Shown: positions 51,271-61,160 of the stretch, one piece after another
Numbering within the stretch: the stretch's first letter is position 1
How the letters are laid out: every line of letters begins with the position of its first letter
DNA from: Pseudomonas sp. BN417
GTDB lineage: Bacteria; Pseudomonadota; Gammaproteobacteria; Pseudomonadales; Pseudomonadaceae
Assembly (NCBI RefSeq): GCF_029871205.1
Contig: NZ_SSOJ01000151.1
Location: forward strand, 1-64,000
Direction: 5' to 3'
Length of the DNA: 64,000 nt
Notes under the pieces: model-generated
The model's database searches: none
What the model was told of the DNA's origin: nothing
What the model saw: the letters and a program-made list of their open reading frames with translations, nothing else
Program-made: the position numbers and the translations under genes

Positions 51271-52197
51271 TCATGCAATCTCTTCTGCTTGCGAGTGGTC
51301 GGTTAGCCGCGTCAGGTTCTCTCCTGGACTTACCCGGTAGATAAACCTGGTCAAATGCTCGGCCGGGTCACTTTCGCGCCTTACCAAATAGGTGGTTAGC
51401 ATTGCAGGGCGGCCGGCCAGGGGCCGGGCTACCACGCCGGGGTTGTTGAGTTCGGTGATCCGCGCCAGGCTGGAAAAGCCCAGCCCATATCCGGCAGCCA
51501 CCAGCGCCATCATCAGGTCCAGCGTCGGCACGCGGTCGGCGATGGTCAGCCGCGTGTCCACGGTGCCCAACACTTGCTGCAGCTGTTGCCAGAACCCTTC
51601 GCAGACCTGGGGATCGCAGAGTACCAGCGGATAGCGGACCACCTCGTCGAGCGGCACGTGGCGGTAGGTCAACAAGGGATGGCGGGCAGGTATCGCCACC
51701 ACCAGAGGGTCGAACCAGACTGGTTCGGCCATCAGACCCTCGCCGACCTCCGCCGATTGAGCCAAGCCGATATCGAACAGGTCGTCGTTAAGCCCTCTGA
51801 CCTGCTAGGTCAAGGTGACTTCCGACAGGCAGATCTCGACCTCTGGCTCCTCCTCGCGGCACTGGGCGAGGAGGGCGGCCAAACGTGACTGCGGGATGCC
51901 ATCGGACAGCGCTACGCGAATGCGCCCGCGGTATCCAGCCGCGGCGCTCTTGACACTGGCCTTCGCCTGGTCGACCACCGCTAGCACCCGGTGTGCCTCT
52001 TCCAGCAATACCTTGCCGGCCCAGGTAAGGCGCGTGCGTCGCGTCGTCCGCTCGAATAGCTGTACGCCCAATCGATACTCCAGTTCCTTGATTATCCTGG
52101 AGAGGGGCGACTGTTCGATATGGAGACGCGCGGCCGCACGCGCAAAGTGCAGTTCCTCTGCGACGGCGATGAAACAGCGAAGGTGGCGCAGTTCCAC
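51271..52197 (-). pseudogene. LysR family regulator interrupted by an amber codon
   Basis: From GTG 52197 (AGGAAGG site) the frame gives a LysR helix-turn-helix (LRHLRCFIAVAEELHFARAA, LFERTTRRTRLTWAG). It runs to EVTLT, then TAG at 51805, and continues in the same frame with VRGLNDDLFDIGLAQS to a normal LysR end at 51271. So a single nonsense codon splits an otherwise full-length gene of about 308 codons. It is the last gene of the leftward ALA-synthase-like operon, 22 bases after the MFS gene. It may be inactive or the codon may be a sequencing error. Confidence 0.8.
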
Positions 52198-52219
52198 GGC
52201 CCTTCCTCCCTTGGGTGAT

Positions 52220-53419
52220 TCAGTTGTAGGGCTCGGCCTGCACATCGCAAGTCCAGCTGCGCTGGCGACGCAGATTGACGATCTGCAGCATGGCGCCCAG
52301 GGAGGCCACGGCGCCCGCTGAGGCGGCCAGGGTCCAGGTAGGCATCTGCAACAGCAGTACGAAACCGCCGGCTGCGGCGCCGATCGCGCTGCCCAGGTAG
52401 AGCGCCGATTCGTTCAGCGCGATGGCCAGGTTGCCGTCGCCTTGTGCCTGGCGCGCCAAGATCAGCTCATTGTTCTGCGGCACCTGCAAGGCCCAACCAA
52501 CGGCGCCCCAGACGGCGATGGGCAACATGACCAGCCAGGTTCCGAGCGCGGCTGCCAGCGGCAGCGCGAGCAGCGAAACGGAGAGGATCAGCATGATGGC
52601 GAAGGTCAGGACCGGCCCCTTGATACGGTCCACCATCGGGCCGACCAGGAAGCTGCCCAGCACGCCGCCGATGCCCCAGACCCACAGGTAGGGGGTGACC
52701 GAGCGCACCGCGCCATAGACCGGATCAGCCAGCAGCGGGGCGATGAAGGTGTACATGCCGAGGCTGGCGATGGCGGCCAGCAAGGACACCAGCAGGATCA
52801 CCAGCACATGGCCGTCGCCGAGGATCGCCAGTTTCTGGCCCAGTGTCGTGGCGGTGGCCGCCGGCAGTGCCGGGAGCTTCAGCAGCAGGCCAAGGAAGGC
52901 CACCAGGCCGAGCAGGGTGACCAGCCACAGGGCCGCTTGCCAGCCCATCTGCTCGGCGACCAGCAGGCTGAGCGGCACGCCCAGCACCACGCCGCTGGCC
53001 ATGCCGCCCATGATGATCGCGATGGCCTTGCCGCGGCGCTCCGGGGTGGACACCGCGGCCGAGGCGCCGATGCCCATGGCCAGGTAGACGCCGGCGCCGA
53101 TGCCGGCAACGGCACGCCAGACCATCAGTGTGGTGAAGTCCTGGGCCAGCGCGCTGGCGGCGTTGGCGATGACGAAAAGGCCCAGCGCCAGCAGCAGGCC
53201 GGTGCGCTGGCGATGTGCCGGGGTAAGGGCGACGAAGATCGGCGAGCCCAGGCCGTAGGCCAGGGTGAAGGCCGTCACCAGTTGGGCGGCCACCGCGACG
53301 GATACCGCGAATGATGCCTCGATCATCGGGATCAGCCCGGCGGTGACGTAGGAGGCCATGCCGAGGGCGAAGGCCCCCAGCGCTATGAGGTAGATGGGGG
53401 ATTGGTTGGATGTGTGCAT
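52220..53419 (-). CDS. MFS (DHA1-like) exporter
   Basis: The 399-residue protein has twelve predicted transmembrane helices with the DHA1-family layout. The antiporter motif C-like stretch MGGMASGVVLGVPLSLLV is near residue 140. The second half contains the GPMVDRIKG loop. It probably exports the small-molecule product of the operon or gives self-resistance. It follows the asparagine synthetase by 87 bases on the same strand. Confidence 0.9.
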   Translation of the reverse strand: MHTSNQSPIYLIALGAFALGMASYVTAGLIPMIEASFAVSVAVAAQLVTAFTLAYGLGSPIFVALTPAHRQRTGLLLALGLFVIANAASALAQDFTTLMVWRAVAGIGAGVYLAMGIGASAAVSTPERRGKAIAIIMGGMASGVVLGVPLSLLVAEQMGWQAALWLVTLLGLVAFLGLLLKLPALPAATATTLGQKLAILGDGHVLVILLVSLLAAIASLGMYTFIAPLLADPVYGAVRSVTPYLWVWGIGGVLGSFLVGPMVDRIKGPVLTFAIMLILSVSLLALPLAAALGTWLVMLPIAVWGAVGWALQVPQNNELILARQAQGDGNLAIALNESALYLGSAIGAAAGGFVLLLQMPTWTLAASAGAVASLGAMLQIVNLRRQRSWTCDVQAEPYN

Positions 53420-53506
53420 GCTAAGGCTCGCTTGTGCTCCAGCGGAGCGCGTTGAGGGGACGACAGAAGGATGCGGCCCCGAGCCGGAGCCGCATCCGAT
53501 TGAGGA

Positions 53507-55360
53507 TTAGAGTTCGAGGCTGACGTCGTACTCGTTCAGCCAGGTGTTGAGACCGACCGCCAGTTCCATGCCCATGCGCTCATACATGGGCGAGACGCTG
53601 CCGAGCGGCTTGTCCAGGGTCTGCCGGATCCGGCCGCTGTCGAGCAGCGGTGTGACCGGCGCATTGCGATCTGCCTGGATGGCGGCCAGGGCGTCACGCA
53701 GGGCTTGCTCGTAGGCCGGGTCCTGGGTCGAGGGGTAAGGGCTCTTGACCCGCTCGCTGATCGACGCCGGCAGCAGGTCGCGGGTCGCGGCGCGCAGGAT
53801 GCTTTTCTCCCGCCCGTCGAAGGCCTTCATCGCCCAAGGGATGTTGAAGGCGTACTCCACCAGGCGGTGGTCGCAGAATGGCACCCGCACCTCGAGGCCG
53901 ACGGCCATGCTCATTCGGTCCTTGCGATCCAGCAGGGTCTGCACGAAGCGTGTCAGGTTGACGTAGCTCATCTGCCGCATGCGCTGGTCAACCGTGCTTT
54001 CGCCTGGCAGTACAGGTGCCTCGGCGATGGCCTGGCTGTAGCTGTCGCGTAGGAAACTCTGCATGTCCAACTGGGCCAGCAGGCCCGGGTCGAACAGGGT
54101 CTTGCCGTCGAAGTACTTGCCGGTCACCGAAGTCAGCCAGGGGAAGGTGTCGGCCTGGATTGCCTCTGGGTCGTGGAACCAGCGGTAGCCACCAAACACC
54201 TCGTCCGCACTCTCGCCGGACAAGGCCACCGTCGAGTGCTTGCGAACCTCCTGGAACAGGCGGTAGAGCGACGGCCACATGTCGCCCCAGAATGCGGGCG
54301 GCAGGTCGAGGGCGCGAACGATCTGCGCGCGAAGTACCGGGTCGGCCAGCTCGTGACTGTCGAGGACGATTTCTTGATGGCTGGAGCGGATCTTCTCCAC
54401 CAGGTCGCGGACGAAGGGTGCATCCGGCGTGCCGCGCACGGCATCACCGGTGAAGCCGACACCGTGATCGACGAAGTCGACGGAGAAGGAGCGGATGTTC
54501 TCCTTGCCGGCGGCCAGCAGTTTCTTCGACGCCAGGGCGGTGATGATCGAGGAGTCGAGGCCACCGGAGAGCAGGCTGCACAGCGGCACGTCTGCGACGA
54601 TCTGGCGGTCGACGATGTCTTCCAGCAGGTCGCGGGTATGGCGGATGGTCTCGTCGAGCGAGTGAGTGTGCTCGTGGGCCTCCAGCTTCCAGTACTGGCG
54701 ACGGTGGAGGCCTTGCCGGTTGATTCGCACAATCTCGCCCGGCATCACCTCGTGCATGCCGGCGAAAACGGCATACCCGGGTGTCTTCACCATTTCCAGG
54801 ATCTCGCGCAGGCCATCGGCGCGCACCTTGCGCGGCACCAGGGGATTGGCGAGTAGTGCCTTGGGCTCGGAGCCGAAGACCACCCCGTCCGCGGTGGGGA
54901 AGTAGTACAGCGGCTTGACGCCCATGCGGTCGCGGATCAGCAGCAGTTCCTGCGAGCGCAGGTCCCAGATCGCGAAGGCATACATGCCGTTGAGTCGCTC
55001 GACAAAGGATTCGCCCCATTCCACATAGGCTCGCAGCACTACCTCGGTGTCGCTGCGGGTCTTGAACTGGTGCCCGCGCCGCTGTAGTTCGGTACGCAGT
55101 TCGCGGAAGTTGTAAACCTCGCCGCTGTAGGTAATGGCAGCGACCTCGCGCAGACCACCGTGCATGGCTGTCATCGGTTGGCGACCACCTTCCAGGTCGA
55201 TGATCGATAGCCGGCGATGGCCCAGGCCGACCGGTCCGTCGATCCACAGCCCACCAGCGTCCGGCCCACGCAGGGCCATGGTGTCGGTCATGCGCTGCAG
55301 GGTGTCGCGTTGTGCTTCCATGTTCTGGCTGTAGGACAGCCATCCAGCGATTCCACACAT
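53507..55360 (-). CDS. Glutamine-hydrolysing asparagine synthetase
   Basis: The 617-residue protein starts MCGIAGWL, so Cys2 is the glutaminase nucleophile. The glutaminase domain covers about residues 2-200 (GHRRLSIIDLEGGRQPM), and the synthetase half has the PP-loop LLSGGLDSSIITAL near residue 260. The start is set by an AAGGAGAGAGA site. It makes amides from carboxylates with ATP and glutamine. In secondary-metabolite operons such enzymes amidate a non-Asp substrate. It lies between the Gfo/Idh gene and the exporter. Confidence 0.9.
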   Translation of the reverse strand: MCGIAGWLSYSQNMEAQRDTLQRMTDTMALRGPDAGGLWIDGPVGLGHRRLSIIDLEGGRQPMTAMHGGLREVAAITYSGEVYNFRELRTELQRRGHQFKTRSDTEVVLRAYVEWGESFVERLNGMYAFAIWDLRSQELLLIRDRMGVKPLYYFPTADGVVFGSEPKALLANPLVPRKVRADGLREILEMVKTPGYAVFAGMHEVMPGEIVRINRQGLHRRQYWKLEAHEHTHSLDETIRHTRDLLEDIVDRQIVADVPLCSLLSGGLDSSIITALASKKLLAAGKENIRSFSVDFVDHGVGFTGDAVRGTPDAPFVRDLVEKIRSSHQEIVLDSHELADPVLRAQIVRALDLPPAFWGDMWPSLYRLFQEVRKHSTVALSGESADEVFGGYRWFHDPEAIQADTFPWLTSVTGKYFDGKTLFDPGLLAQLDMQSFLRDSYSQAIAEAPVLPGESTVDQRMRQMSYVNLTRFVQTLLDRKDRMSMAVGLEVRVPFCDHRLVEYAFNIPWAMKAFDGREKSILRAATRDLLPASISERVKSPYPSTQDPAYEQALRDALAAIQADRNAPVTPLLDSGRIRQTLDKPLGSVSPMYERMGMELAVGLNTWLNEYDVSLEL

Positions 55361-55383
55361 AGTCTCTCTCCTTGTGAATGGGG

Positions 55384-56454
55384 TTATCCGAGGCTTTCCA
55401 GATCGCTGTCCTCGGCCAGCAGCACGCGCGTCTCGCCATGGACGTAGCACGCCGGTGGTGGGGTTTGGGCGTGGGTGTCGAGCTCGTTGAGCAGGCGTTG
55501 CAGGGACATGGCCGTATCGAGGCCAGCGAAGCTCTGGCGCGGCGGTTCCTTCAGCGCTACTGCGCGTACCACCTGCAGGCACAGCCGCGAGAGCTTGTGC
55601 AGGGTTTCCAGCCCAGGTATGTCGGGGGTGGTGGTGAACTCGTGCAGCAGTTCCTCGGCGCCGTTGGCTCCGCGTGTCCAGATCCGCAACTGGTCGTGAT
55701 CCCAGTGCGGTGTGTCGAACACCAGTCGCGCGTTGATTAGCCGGGCGTTTCGGTCAATGAAGCTGAAGTCCACCGTGCGCTGGCGGACGATGTTGACGAA
55801 GCTGCTGTAGCCGGTGATCGGCGCTTCCCCCAGGCTGGCGGTGAGTTGCACGGTGTCGAGCACCTCTTCGCCGGAGATCGAGAAGTCCGAGCGCACACCG
55901 AGTGCGCCGTGCAGCCTGAGTTGGCCTGCGCGCGGGTAGATCCAGCCGACGAGATCCAGCGCATGGATTACCTCGCTGGTCACGCCACAGGTGGGGCGGT
56001 AGTCGTTGATACGGTCTTTGCCCCAATGGAAGTTGGCGCGCACCAGTTGCCAATCGTGCCGCTCGATCCACTCACGCAATTGCCGGGTGGCATCCGAGTA
56101 GCGTTCCACCAGATCCAGCGCGAAGCCGCTGACTTGTTCCAGCGCAGTGGCGAGTTCGGACAGGTCGTCCTGCAGAGTGACCAGGGGCTTCTCGCAGATC
56201 ACGAAGCCCTGGAAGCCGGCTAGCTGCTTGAGCACCGGCGCATGGCTGTGGTCGTTGACGCTGACCACGACTATGTCCGGCGCGAACTCCTCGAGCGCTC
56301 GGCAGACGCTGTCGAAGTAGGGCAGTTCGGTAGGCTTCTGCCTGCGTCCGACATAGGCCAGCGTTTGCGGCATACCGGTGCTGGTGGCGATGTGCTCGAA
56401 CGCGCGACGGTAGCGATTGCCGGCATAGCCCAGGCCGATGATCAGGATCTTCAT
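55384..56454 (-). CDS. Gfo/Idh/MocA family oxidoreductase
   Basis: The 356-residue protein begins with a Rossmann motif MKILIIGLGYAGNRYRRAFE and has the EKP motif (VICEKPLVTL) near residue 90, which is characteristic of the family and holds the catalytic Lys. It is an NAD(P)-dependent dehydrogenase or a relative using redox for isomerisation. Its ATG overlaps the stop of the acetyltransferase by four bases, so it is translationally coupled. Its substrate is probably the acetylated product of the upstream enzymes. Upstream frame extension is non-coding. Confidence 0.85.
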   Translation of the reverse strand: MKILIIGLGYAGNRYRRAFEHIATSTGMPQTLAYVGRRQKPTELPYFDSVCRALEEFAPDIVVVSVNDHSHAPVLKQLAGFQGFVICEKPLVTLQDDLSELATALEQVSGFALDLVERYSDATRQLREWIERHDWQLVRANFHWGKDRINDYRPTCGVTSEVIHALDLVGWIYPRAGQLRLHGALGVRSDFSISGEEVLDTVQLTASLGEAPITGYSSFVNIVRQRTVDFSFIDRNARLINARLVFDTPHWDHDQLRIWTRGANGAEELLHEFTTTPDIPGLETLHKLSRLCLQVVRAVALKEPPRQSFAGLDTAMSLQRLLNELDTHAQTPPPACYVHGETRVLLAEDSDLESLG

Positions 56455-56954
56455 GCCGAGACCTCCTGACGGAACATCAAGCGCTCGTCGCTGGCTGCGA
56501 AGCCTAGGTCTTGGTACAACGTTCCAGCAGCGTCCGTGCTTTGCAGGACCACGGACCTGACGCCGTGGTTGGCGAACCAGCGCAGCAGATGCTGCACCAA
56601 CTGCCGGGCAATACCCCGATGGCGCCACTGTGGCTCCACCACCACCGACTGCACCCAGCCAGACAAGCCGTTGAGGCAGCCGGGGGCCGGGGCACGCTGG
56701 TCGATGATGGCGGTCGCGCAGCCCAGCACCTGGCCGGACTCCTTGTGCTCGGCGGCGACGATCTGCACGCAGTCGCTCTCGCCCAGGCGGCTGCCCAGCC
56801 AACTGCGATACGCTGCGCGCCACTGCGCCGTATCCTCCGGGGTTTTGCTGGAGTAGCTGGCCGAGGTACCGTCCAGCAGGTGGGCGCGCAGTTCGACCAG
56901 ACTGGCCAGGTCAGCCAGCGTTGCCGGGCGCACGATGAGGAAGGACTGATCCAT
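56451..56954 (-). CDS. GNAT N-acetyltransferase
   Basis: The 167-residue protein has the acetyl-CoA motif VQSVVVEPQWRHRGIARQLV near residue 110 (R/Q-x-x-G/A form) and an N-terminal FLIVRPATLADLASL, both typical of GNAT enzymes. It lies one base after the ALA-synthase-like stop and overlaps the Gfo/Idh start. It probably acetylates the amine made by the ALA-synthase homologue. Confidence 0.88.
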   Translation of the reverse strand: MDQSFLIVRPATLADLASLVELRAHLLDGTSASYSSKTPEDTAQWRAAYRSWLGSRLGESDCVQIVAAEHKESGQVLGCATAIIDQRAPAPGCLNGLSGWVQSVVVEPQWRHRGIARQLVQHLLRWFANHGVRSVVLQSTDAAGTLYQDLGFAASDERLMFRQEVSA

Positions 56955-56955
56955 C

Positions 56956-58186
56956 TCAGGCCACCTCCGTGCTGAATGCCTGGGAGGCCAGGGGGATGGA
57001 GAAGTGCTCGAAGGTCTCGCGCAGCGAAACTGCCAGGTGTTCGATCTGTGCGTCGCTGTGGTTTGGCGTGGCATTGACCCGGAAACGCTCGGTACCCACC
57101 GGCACCGACGGGTAGTTGATCGGTTGCAGGTACACATCGTGGGTGTGCAGCAGGCGTTCAGCCGCGGCCTTGCATCTCCGTGCCTCGCCCACCAGTACCG
57201 GCAACACATGGGTCTGGGAGCACGGCATCACTGGCACGTCATGCTGCTTGAGACGCTCGCGCAGCTTCGCTGTTTGGGTATGCAAGCGGTCACGTTCAGA
57301 GCTACTAGCCTTGAGGTGCTCGATGCTGGCCAGGCAGCCCGCGGTGACTGCTGGGGGCAGTGGGGTGGTGAAGATGAAACCGGTGGCAAAGGAGCGCACC
57401 GCGTCGACGATCACGTGGGTCGAGGCGATGTAGCCACCGATCACGCCGATGGCCTTGGCCATGGTGCCCTGGATGATGTCTATCTGGTCGGCGAGGCCGA
57501 GTTCGGCGGCGATGCCCGCGCCGCGTGGGCCATACATGCCCACGGCATGCACCTCGTCGAGGTAGGTGAGGGCGTTGTAGCGCTTGGCGACCTCGACGAT
57601 CTCGGCGATGGGGGCGATGTCGCCGTCCATCGAGTAGACCGACTCGAACACCACGATCTTCGGCTGACCCTGCGGGTAGCTGGCGAGGATCTGCTCTAGG
57701 TGCTCGACATCGTTATGACGGAAGACCTTGCGTTCGTTCGGTGCCGAGCGGATGCCGTTGACGATGGAGGCGTGGTTCAGTTCTTCGCTGATCACCACGC
57801 AGTTGGGGATGCGCCGCAGCAGGCACTGAATGGTGGCGTCGTTGGAGCCGAAGCCGGTGGGAAACCAGCGCCGCTTCCTTGCCGTGCCAATCGGCCAAGC
57901 TGGCCTCCAGGCGGGCATACACTTCGTGCGAGCCGCCGATGTTGCGCGAGCCACCGGAGCCTGCGCCGTAAGTTTCCAGCGCCTCGTGCATCCTCTCGCG
58001 GACGACAGGGTGTTGGGACATCCCGAGGTAGTCATTGCTGCACCAGACGACCACCGGTTCCTGGTCGCGGCCTTCCAATTTGGCCAGTGGGTATTGGCCG
58101 CACATGCGGCTGAGGGTGGTGAAGGTGCGGTACTGGTTGGAGGACTTCAATGTCTCTAGTTGTTCGCGAAGTAGTGCTTGGTACAT
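56956..58186 (-). pseudogene. 5-aminolevulinate-synthase-like enzyme, frameshifted
   Basis: The sequence is strongly ALA-synthase-like over its full length of about 410 codons. The first part (from [14 protein letters not shown], with AAGGAG upstream) runs to EAALV. A one-base shift near 57855 then leads to [12 protein letters not shown] and the rest, with the PLP Lys in [13 protein letters not shown]. The shift lies at GGTTTCCCACC, so one base appears to be missing. The position equal to Thr83 of the Rhodobacter enzyme (GGTRN) is Ser80 here (GGSRN). A functional protein needs the frame to be restored. It is the first gene of a six-gene unit. Confidence 0.85.
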
Positions 58187-58342
58187 CCCTTTATCTCCTT
58201 AGCAAGGCGATGACACGTCGATATGTGCTTCCTCATCAAGCAAGTGCCTTGGCTCGCGCGTTTGCGGCCAGGCCGGGGTATTCTTCTTGGGATTTATGGG
58301 GGTTACAATTTGACTGTTTATACTGTTACTGGAGGTAATCGG

Positions 58343-59197
58343 ATGAGCGTGCCCCGAACACTCGAACGCACCCGGGCAGAGTTGGCCGAATTCCTGCGCA
58401 GTCGCCGCGAGCGCATCTCGCCGGAGGAGGTGGGACTACTCGCTGGCAGCCGAAGACGCACGCCAGGGCTGCGTCGAGAGGAGGTCGCCGCTTTGGCGGG
58501 GGTGGGCTTGTCCTGGTACACCTGGCTGGAGCAAGGGCGGGAGATCAGCGTGTCCGCGACCTTCCTCGATAATCTCTCCCAGGCACTCAGGTTGGATGCC
58601 ACCGAGCGTCGTCATCTGTTCCTGCTGGCCCATCAGCGCCTGCCGGCAGAACCTGGACGGACCTGGTGCGTGGTGCCGCCGCTGATCCATCGCCTGATGG
58701 CGGATCTCCCGACGCGCCCGGCCTATGTGCTCAACCTGCGTTGGGACGTGCTGGCTTGGAACGCCGCGGCAGACAGGGTCTTCGGCTTCTCCGCGATACC
58801 GGCTGACCGTCGCAACCTACTGTGGATGCTATTCACCAGCCCGGCCATGCAAGCGCTGTTTAACCCCTGGGAGGAGCAGGCGCTGCAGATCCTCTCCAGC
58901 TTCCGGCGCGACTTCGTACGGGCAACCCAGGATCCGGAAATCGCCGCGCTGGTGAAGGACCTGGCAAAGGCTTCGCCCGACTTCAGGGACTGGTGGCAAC
59001 AGCAGGACATCCATGGCCCGTGTCAGGGCATTCGCAACCTTTGCATCGAGCCGATTGGCCAGATGGTGTTCGAGCACACCACGCTGACCATCGACGAGGA
59101 TCGCCACCTGCGCCTGGTCTACTACGCAGCCAAGGAAGGGCGGCCGGAGAGCCGAGCCTTTGAGCAATGGCTGCAACAGGAGCCGGTTCAGGTTTAG
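58343..59197 (+). CDS. XRE/MmyB-type helix-turn-helix regulator
   Basis: The 284-residue protein has an N-terminal helix-turn-helix (RREEVAALAGVGLSWYTWLEQG) followed by a large MmyB-like ligand-binding domain (about residues 110-270, VLNLRWDVLAWNAAADRVFG), a fold known to bind fatty acids or small metabolites. The start at 58343 has a TGGAGGT site. It is divergent from the ALA-synthase-like operon with a 156-base shared spacer, so it is the likely local regulator. The spacer contains repeated CTGTT/ACTGT words that might be its site. Confidence 0.85.
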   Translation: MSVPRTLERTRAELAEFLRSRRERISPEEVGLLAGSRRRTPGLRREEVAALAGVGLSWYTWLEQGREISVSATFLDNLSQALRLDATERRHLFLLAHQRLPAEPGRTWCVVPPLIHRLMADLPTRPAYVLNLRWDVLAWNAAADRVFGFSAIPADRRNLLWMLFTSPAMQALFNPWEEQALQILSSFRRDFVRATQDPEIAALVKDLAKASPDFRDWWQQQDIHGPCQGIRNLCIEPIGQMVFEHTTLTIDEDRHLRLVYYAAKEGRPESRAFEQWLQQEPVQV

Positions 59198-59211
59198 GTG
59201 GGGAAAGGCAT

Positions 59212-61160
59212 TTAGCCAATCGCCGGTCCGCGCTGACGTCCCAGTTGCCAGGACACGCTGTTGCCCCGGACCACGGCTGAAAGGTTATGTCCAAGCTTGG
59301 GCTCGATAACCGGCTTCCAGGGCACCAGCCTGAAGCCCACACCGTCATCGAGCATGGCGAATTGCCCGCTGGCCAGTTGCACGCTGCGCCGGTAGGTCCC
59401 GCTGATCCGCTCGCCATCAACCAGGGGGCGATATTGTAGGCGTGTCTGCGCAGTGATCTCGCGCGCTGCCGCCGTCAGCTCGCGTTCTCGCAGGGTCGCC
59501 AGCAGGTTGCGCGCGAGCACAACGCGCTGCCCCTGGCGTTCGGCCAGGCCCAATTCCACCAGGAAGTCCGCACGCTGCCTCAGTGCTTCGCGCACCTCTC
59601 TCCCGAAGCCCTTATCCACTAGCCCCTGGTTGCCCCCGATCAACTGCTGATCCAGCCAGGTCGCGCCGATGGCACGTGTCTGCCGCTCCACCGAAAGCGA
59701 CGTGCGCAACTCGACGACGACATCGCCAAGACGGCGGGCGTCATGCTGTCGGCCTCGTTCCGGCAGGTCGGCCGGCACGCGCCAGACGCCCTCATCCAAC
59801 CGCTCCACGATACCGGCCCGACGCAGGGCTTCCAGACGGCGCACATGGCGTTCGACCAGCGCATCGGGATCGTGTCCGTCGGCGGCCTGCGACCTGGCCA
59901 GGGCGAGGTGATGGTCGCTGCGGTAAAGGCCACTCGCCGCCAGCGAGGCAATAGTGCGATCGACGGCCCGAGGCTCGTTCAAACCTCGCGCTTCTACCAC
60001 GGCGCCGATGGGGTAATCGGCCAGCTCCGCGCGGGTCGGCAGGGCCAGGTAGTGAGCCTTGCCGTCGAGGCCATCCACCACCAGATAGCCGCGGTCGTGC
60101 AGTTCATCGGCCAGCCCCTTGGCCGCCACCCGGCCGACCACGGCAGGGCTGCCGCCACCGGGCTCGAAGGCCGCCAGCTCCCGCTGCGTACCTCCCATCG
60201 CGCGTTGCAGTGTGCGCACGATATCGCCGCGCTCGCCCATGGCGCGCAAGGTAGCTTCAGAGTCGTCACGTACCACCCATTGCCTTGGCTGATTCTCGCG
60301 AGCCAGGCCCAGTCGCTGCAGGTGCTGCAGGCGACCGATCAGCAACTGCCGACGTGGATGGTGGGCGAGGGTCTTCAGTGCAGTACGCCCGCCTCACGTT
60401 CGCGCAGCAGAGTGCGGTCCAGGCTGGTCCAGCGTTCCTGTTGCACCTCGCGCTGCAGGCTGCGCTGGATCTCCAGTTCGGTGCGTGGGCCGAGCCACTC
60501 GGTAGCCAGTTCCGCAGCGCGATTGCGCATGCCGTCGGCGATGTAGTCGCGAGCAATGACCAGGTCCTTGTCGGTATCGTCCTTGCCACGCAGGACGATG
60601 TGCGTGTGCGGGTTGTCGGTGTTCCAGTGATCGACTGCCACCCAATCGAGACGGGTGCCCAGGTCCGCTTCCATCCGAGCCATCAGGTGGCGGGTGTAGC
60701 TGCGCAGATCATCTAGCTGCTCGGCGTCCTCGGGCGAGACGATGAATCGGAACTGGTGGCGGTCTTCCCGGCCGCGCGCCTCGAAGGCGGCCACGTCGGC
60801 CTGGTCGGTCAGTGGACCATAGGCCTTGCCCGGATCGCCTTCGCGACTTACTCCATCACGCTCGATGTAGCGCAGGTGGCTCATGGTCGAGCGCTTGCCG
60901 GCCTGTCGCAGATTCACCAGGCGAGTCTTGATGGTGACCCGACGAGCATTGGGCGACTGCTGATGCCTACTGAAGCGCGCGGCGACATGGCCGCGACCGA
61001 GGCGGGCACCGGGTTGCTGGCCAGCCTTCCCCGGCTTGCTGCTGCCGGCCTTATTGGCCTGGCGCAGCACCTGGTTGATGAAGACCTGTCCGCGTTGCTG
61101 CGGCTTGCCCGGTTGCGGACGAAAACGCGATTCGTCCTCAGAATGACGTCCCTTGCTCAT
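59212..61160 (-). pseudogene. Relaxase with DUF3363 C-terminus, frameshifted
   Basis: The first part (61160 to about 60380) has the relaxase core: RYIERDGVSREG, FIVSPEDAEQLDDL and the metal-binding DHWNTDNPHTHIVLRG with the HxH pattern. After EREAGVLH a stop appears. The next frame continues ALKTLAHHPRRQLLIGRL and ends in the DUF3363 signature FAMLDDGVGFRLVPW. A one-base shift near 60380 therefore splits a gene of about 645 codons. This type nicks oriT DNA for conjugative transfer. A frameshift would prevent self-mobilisation if it is real. Confidence 0.83.
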
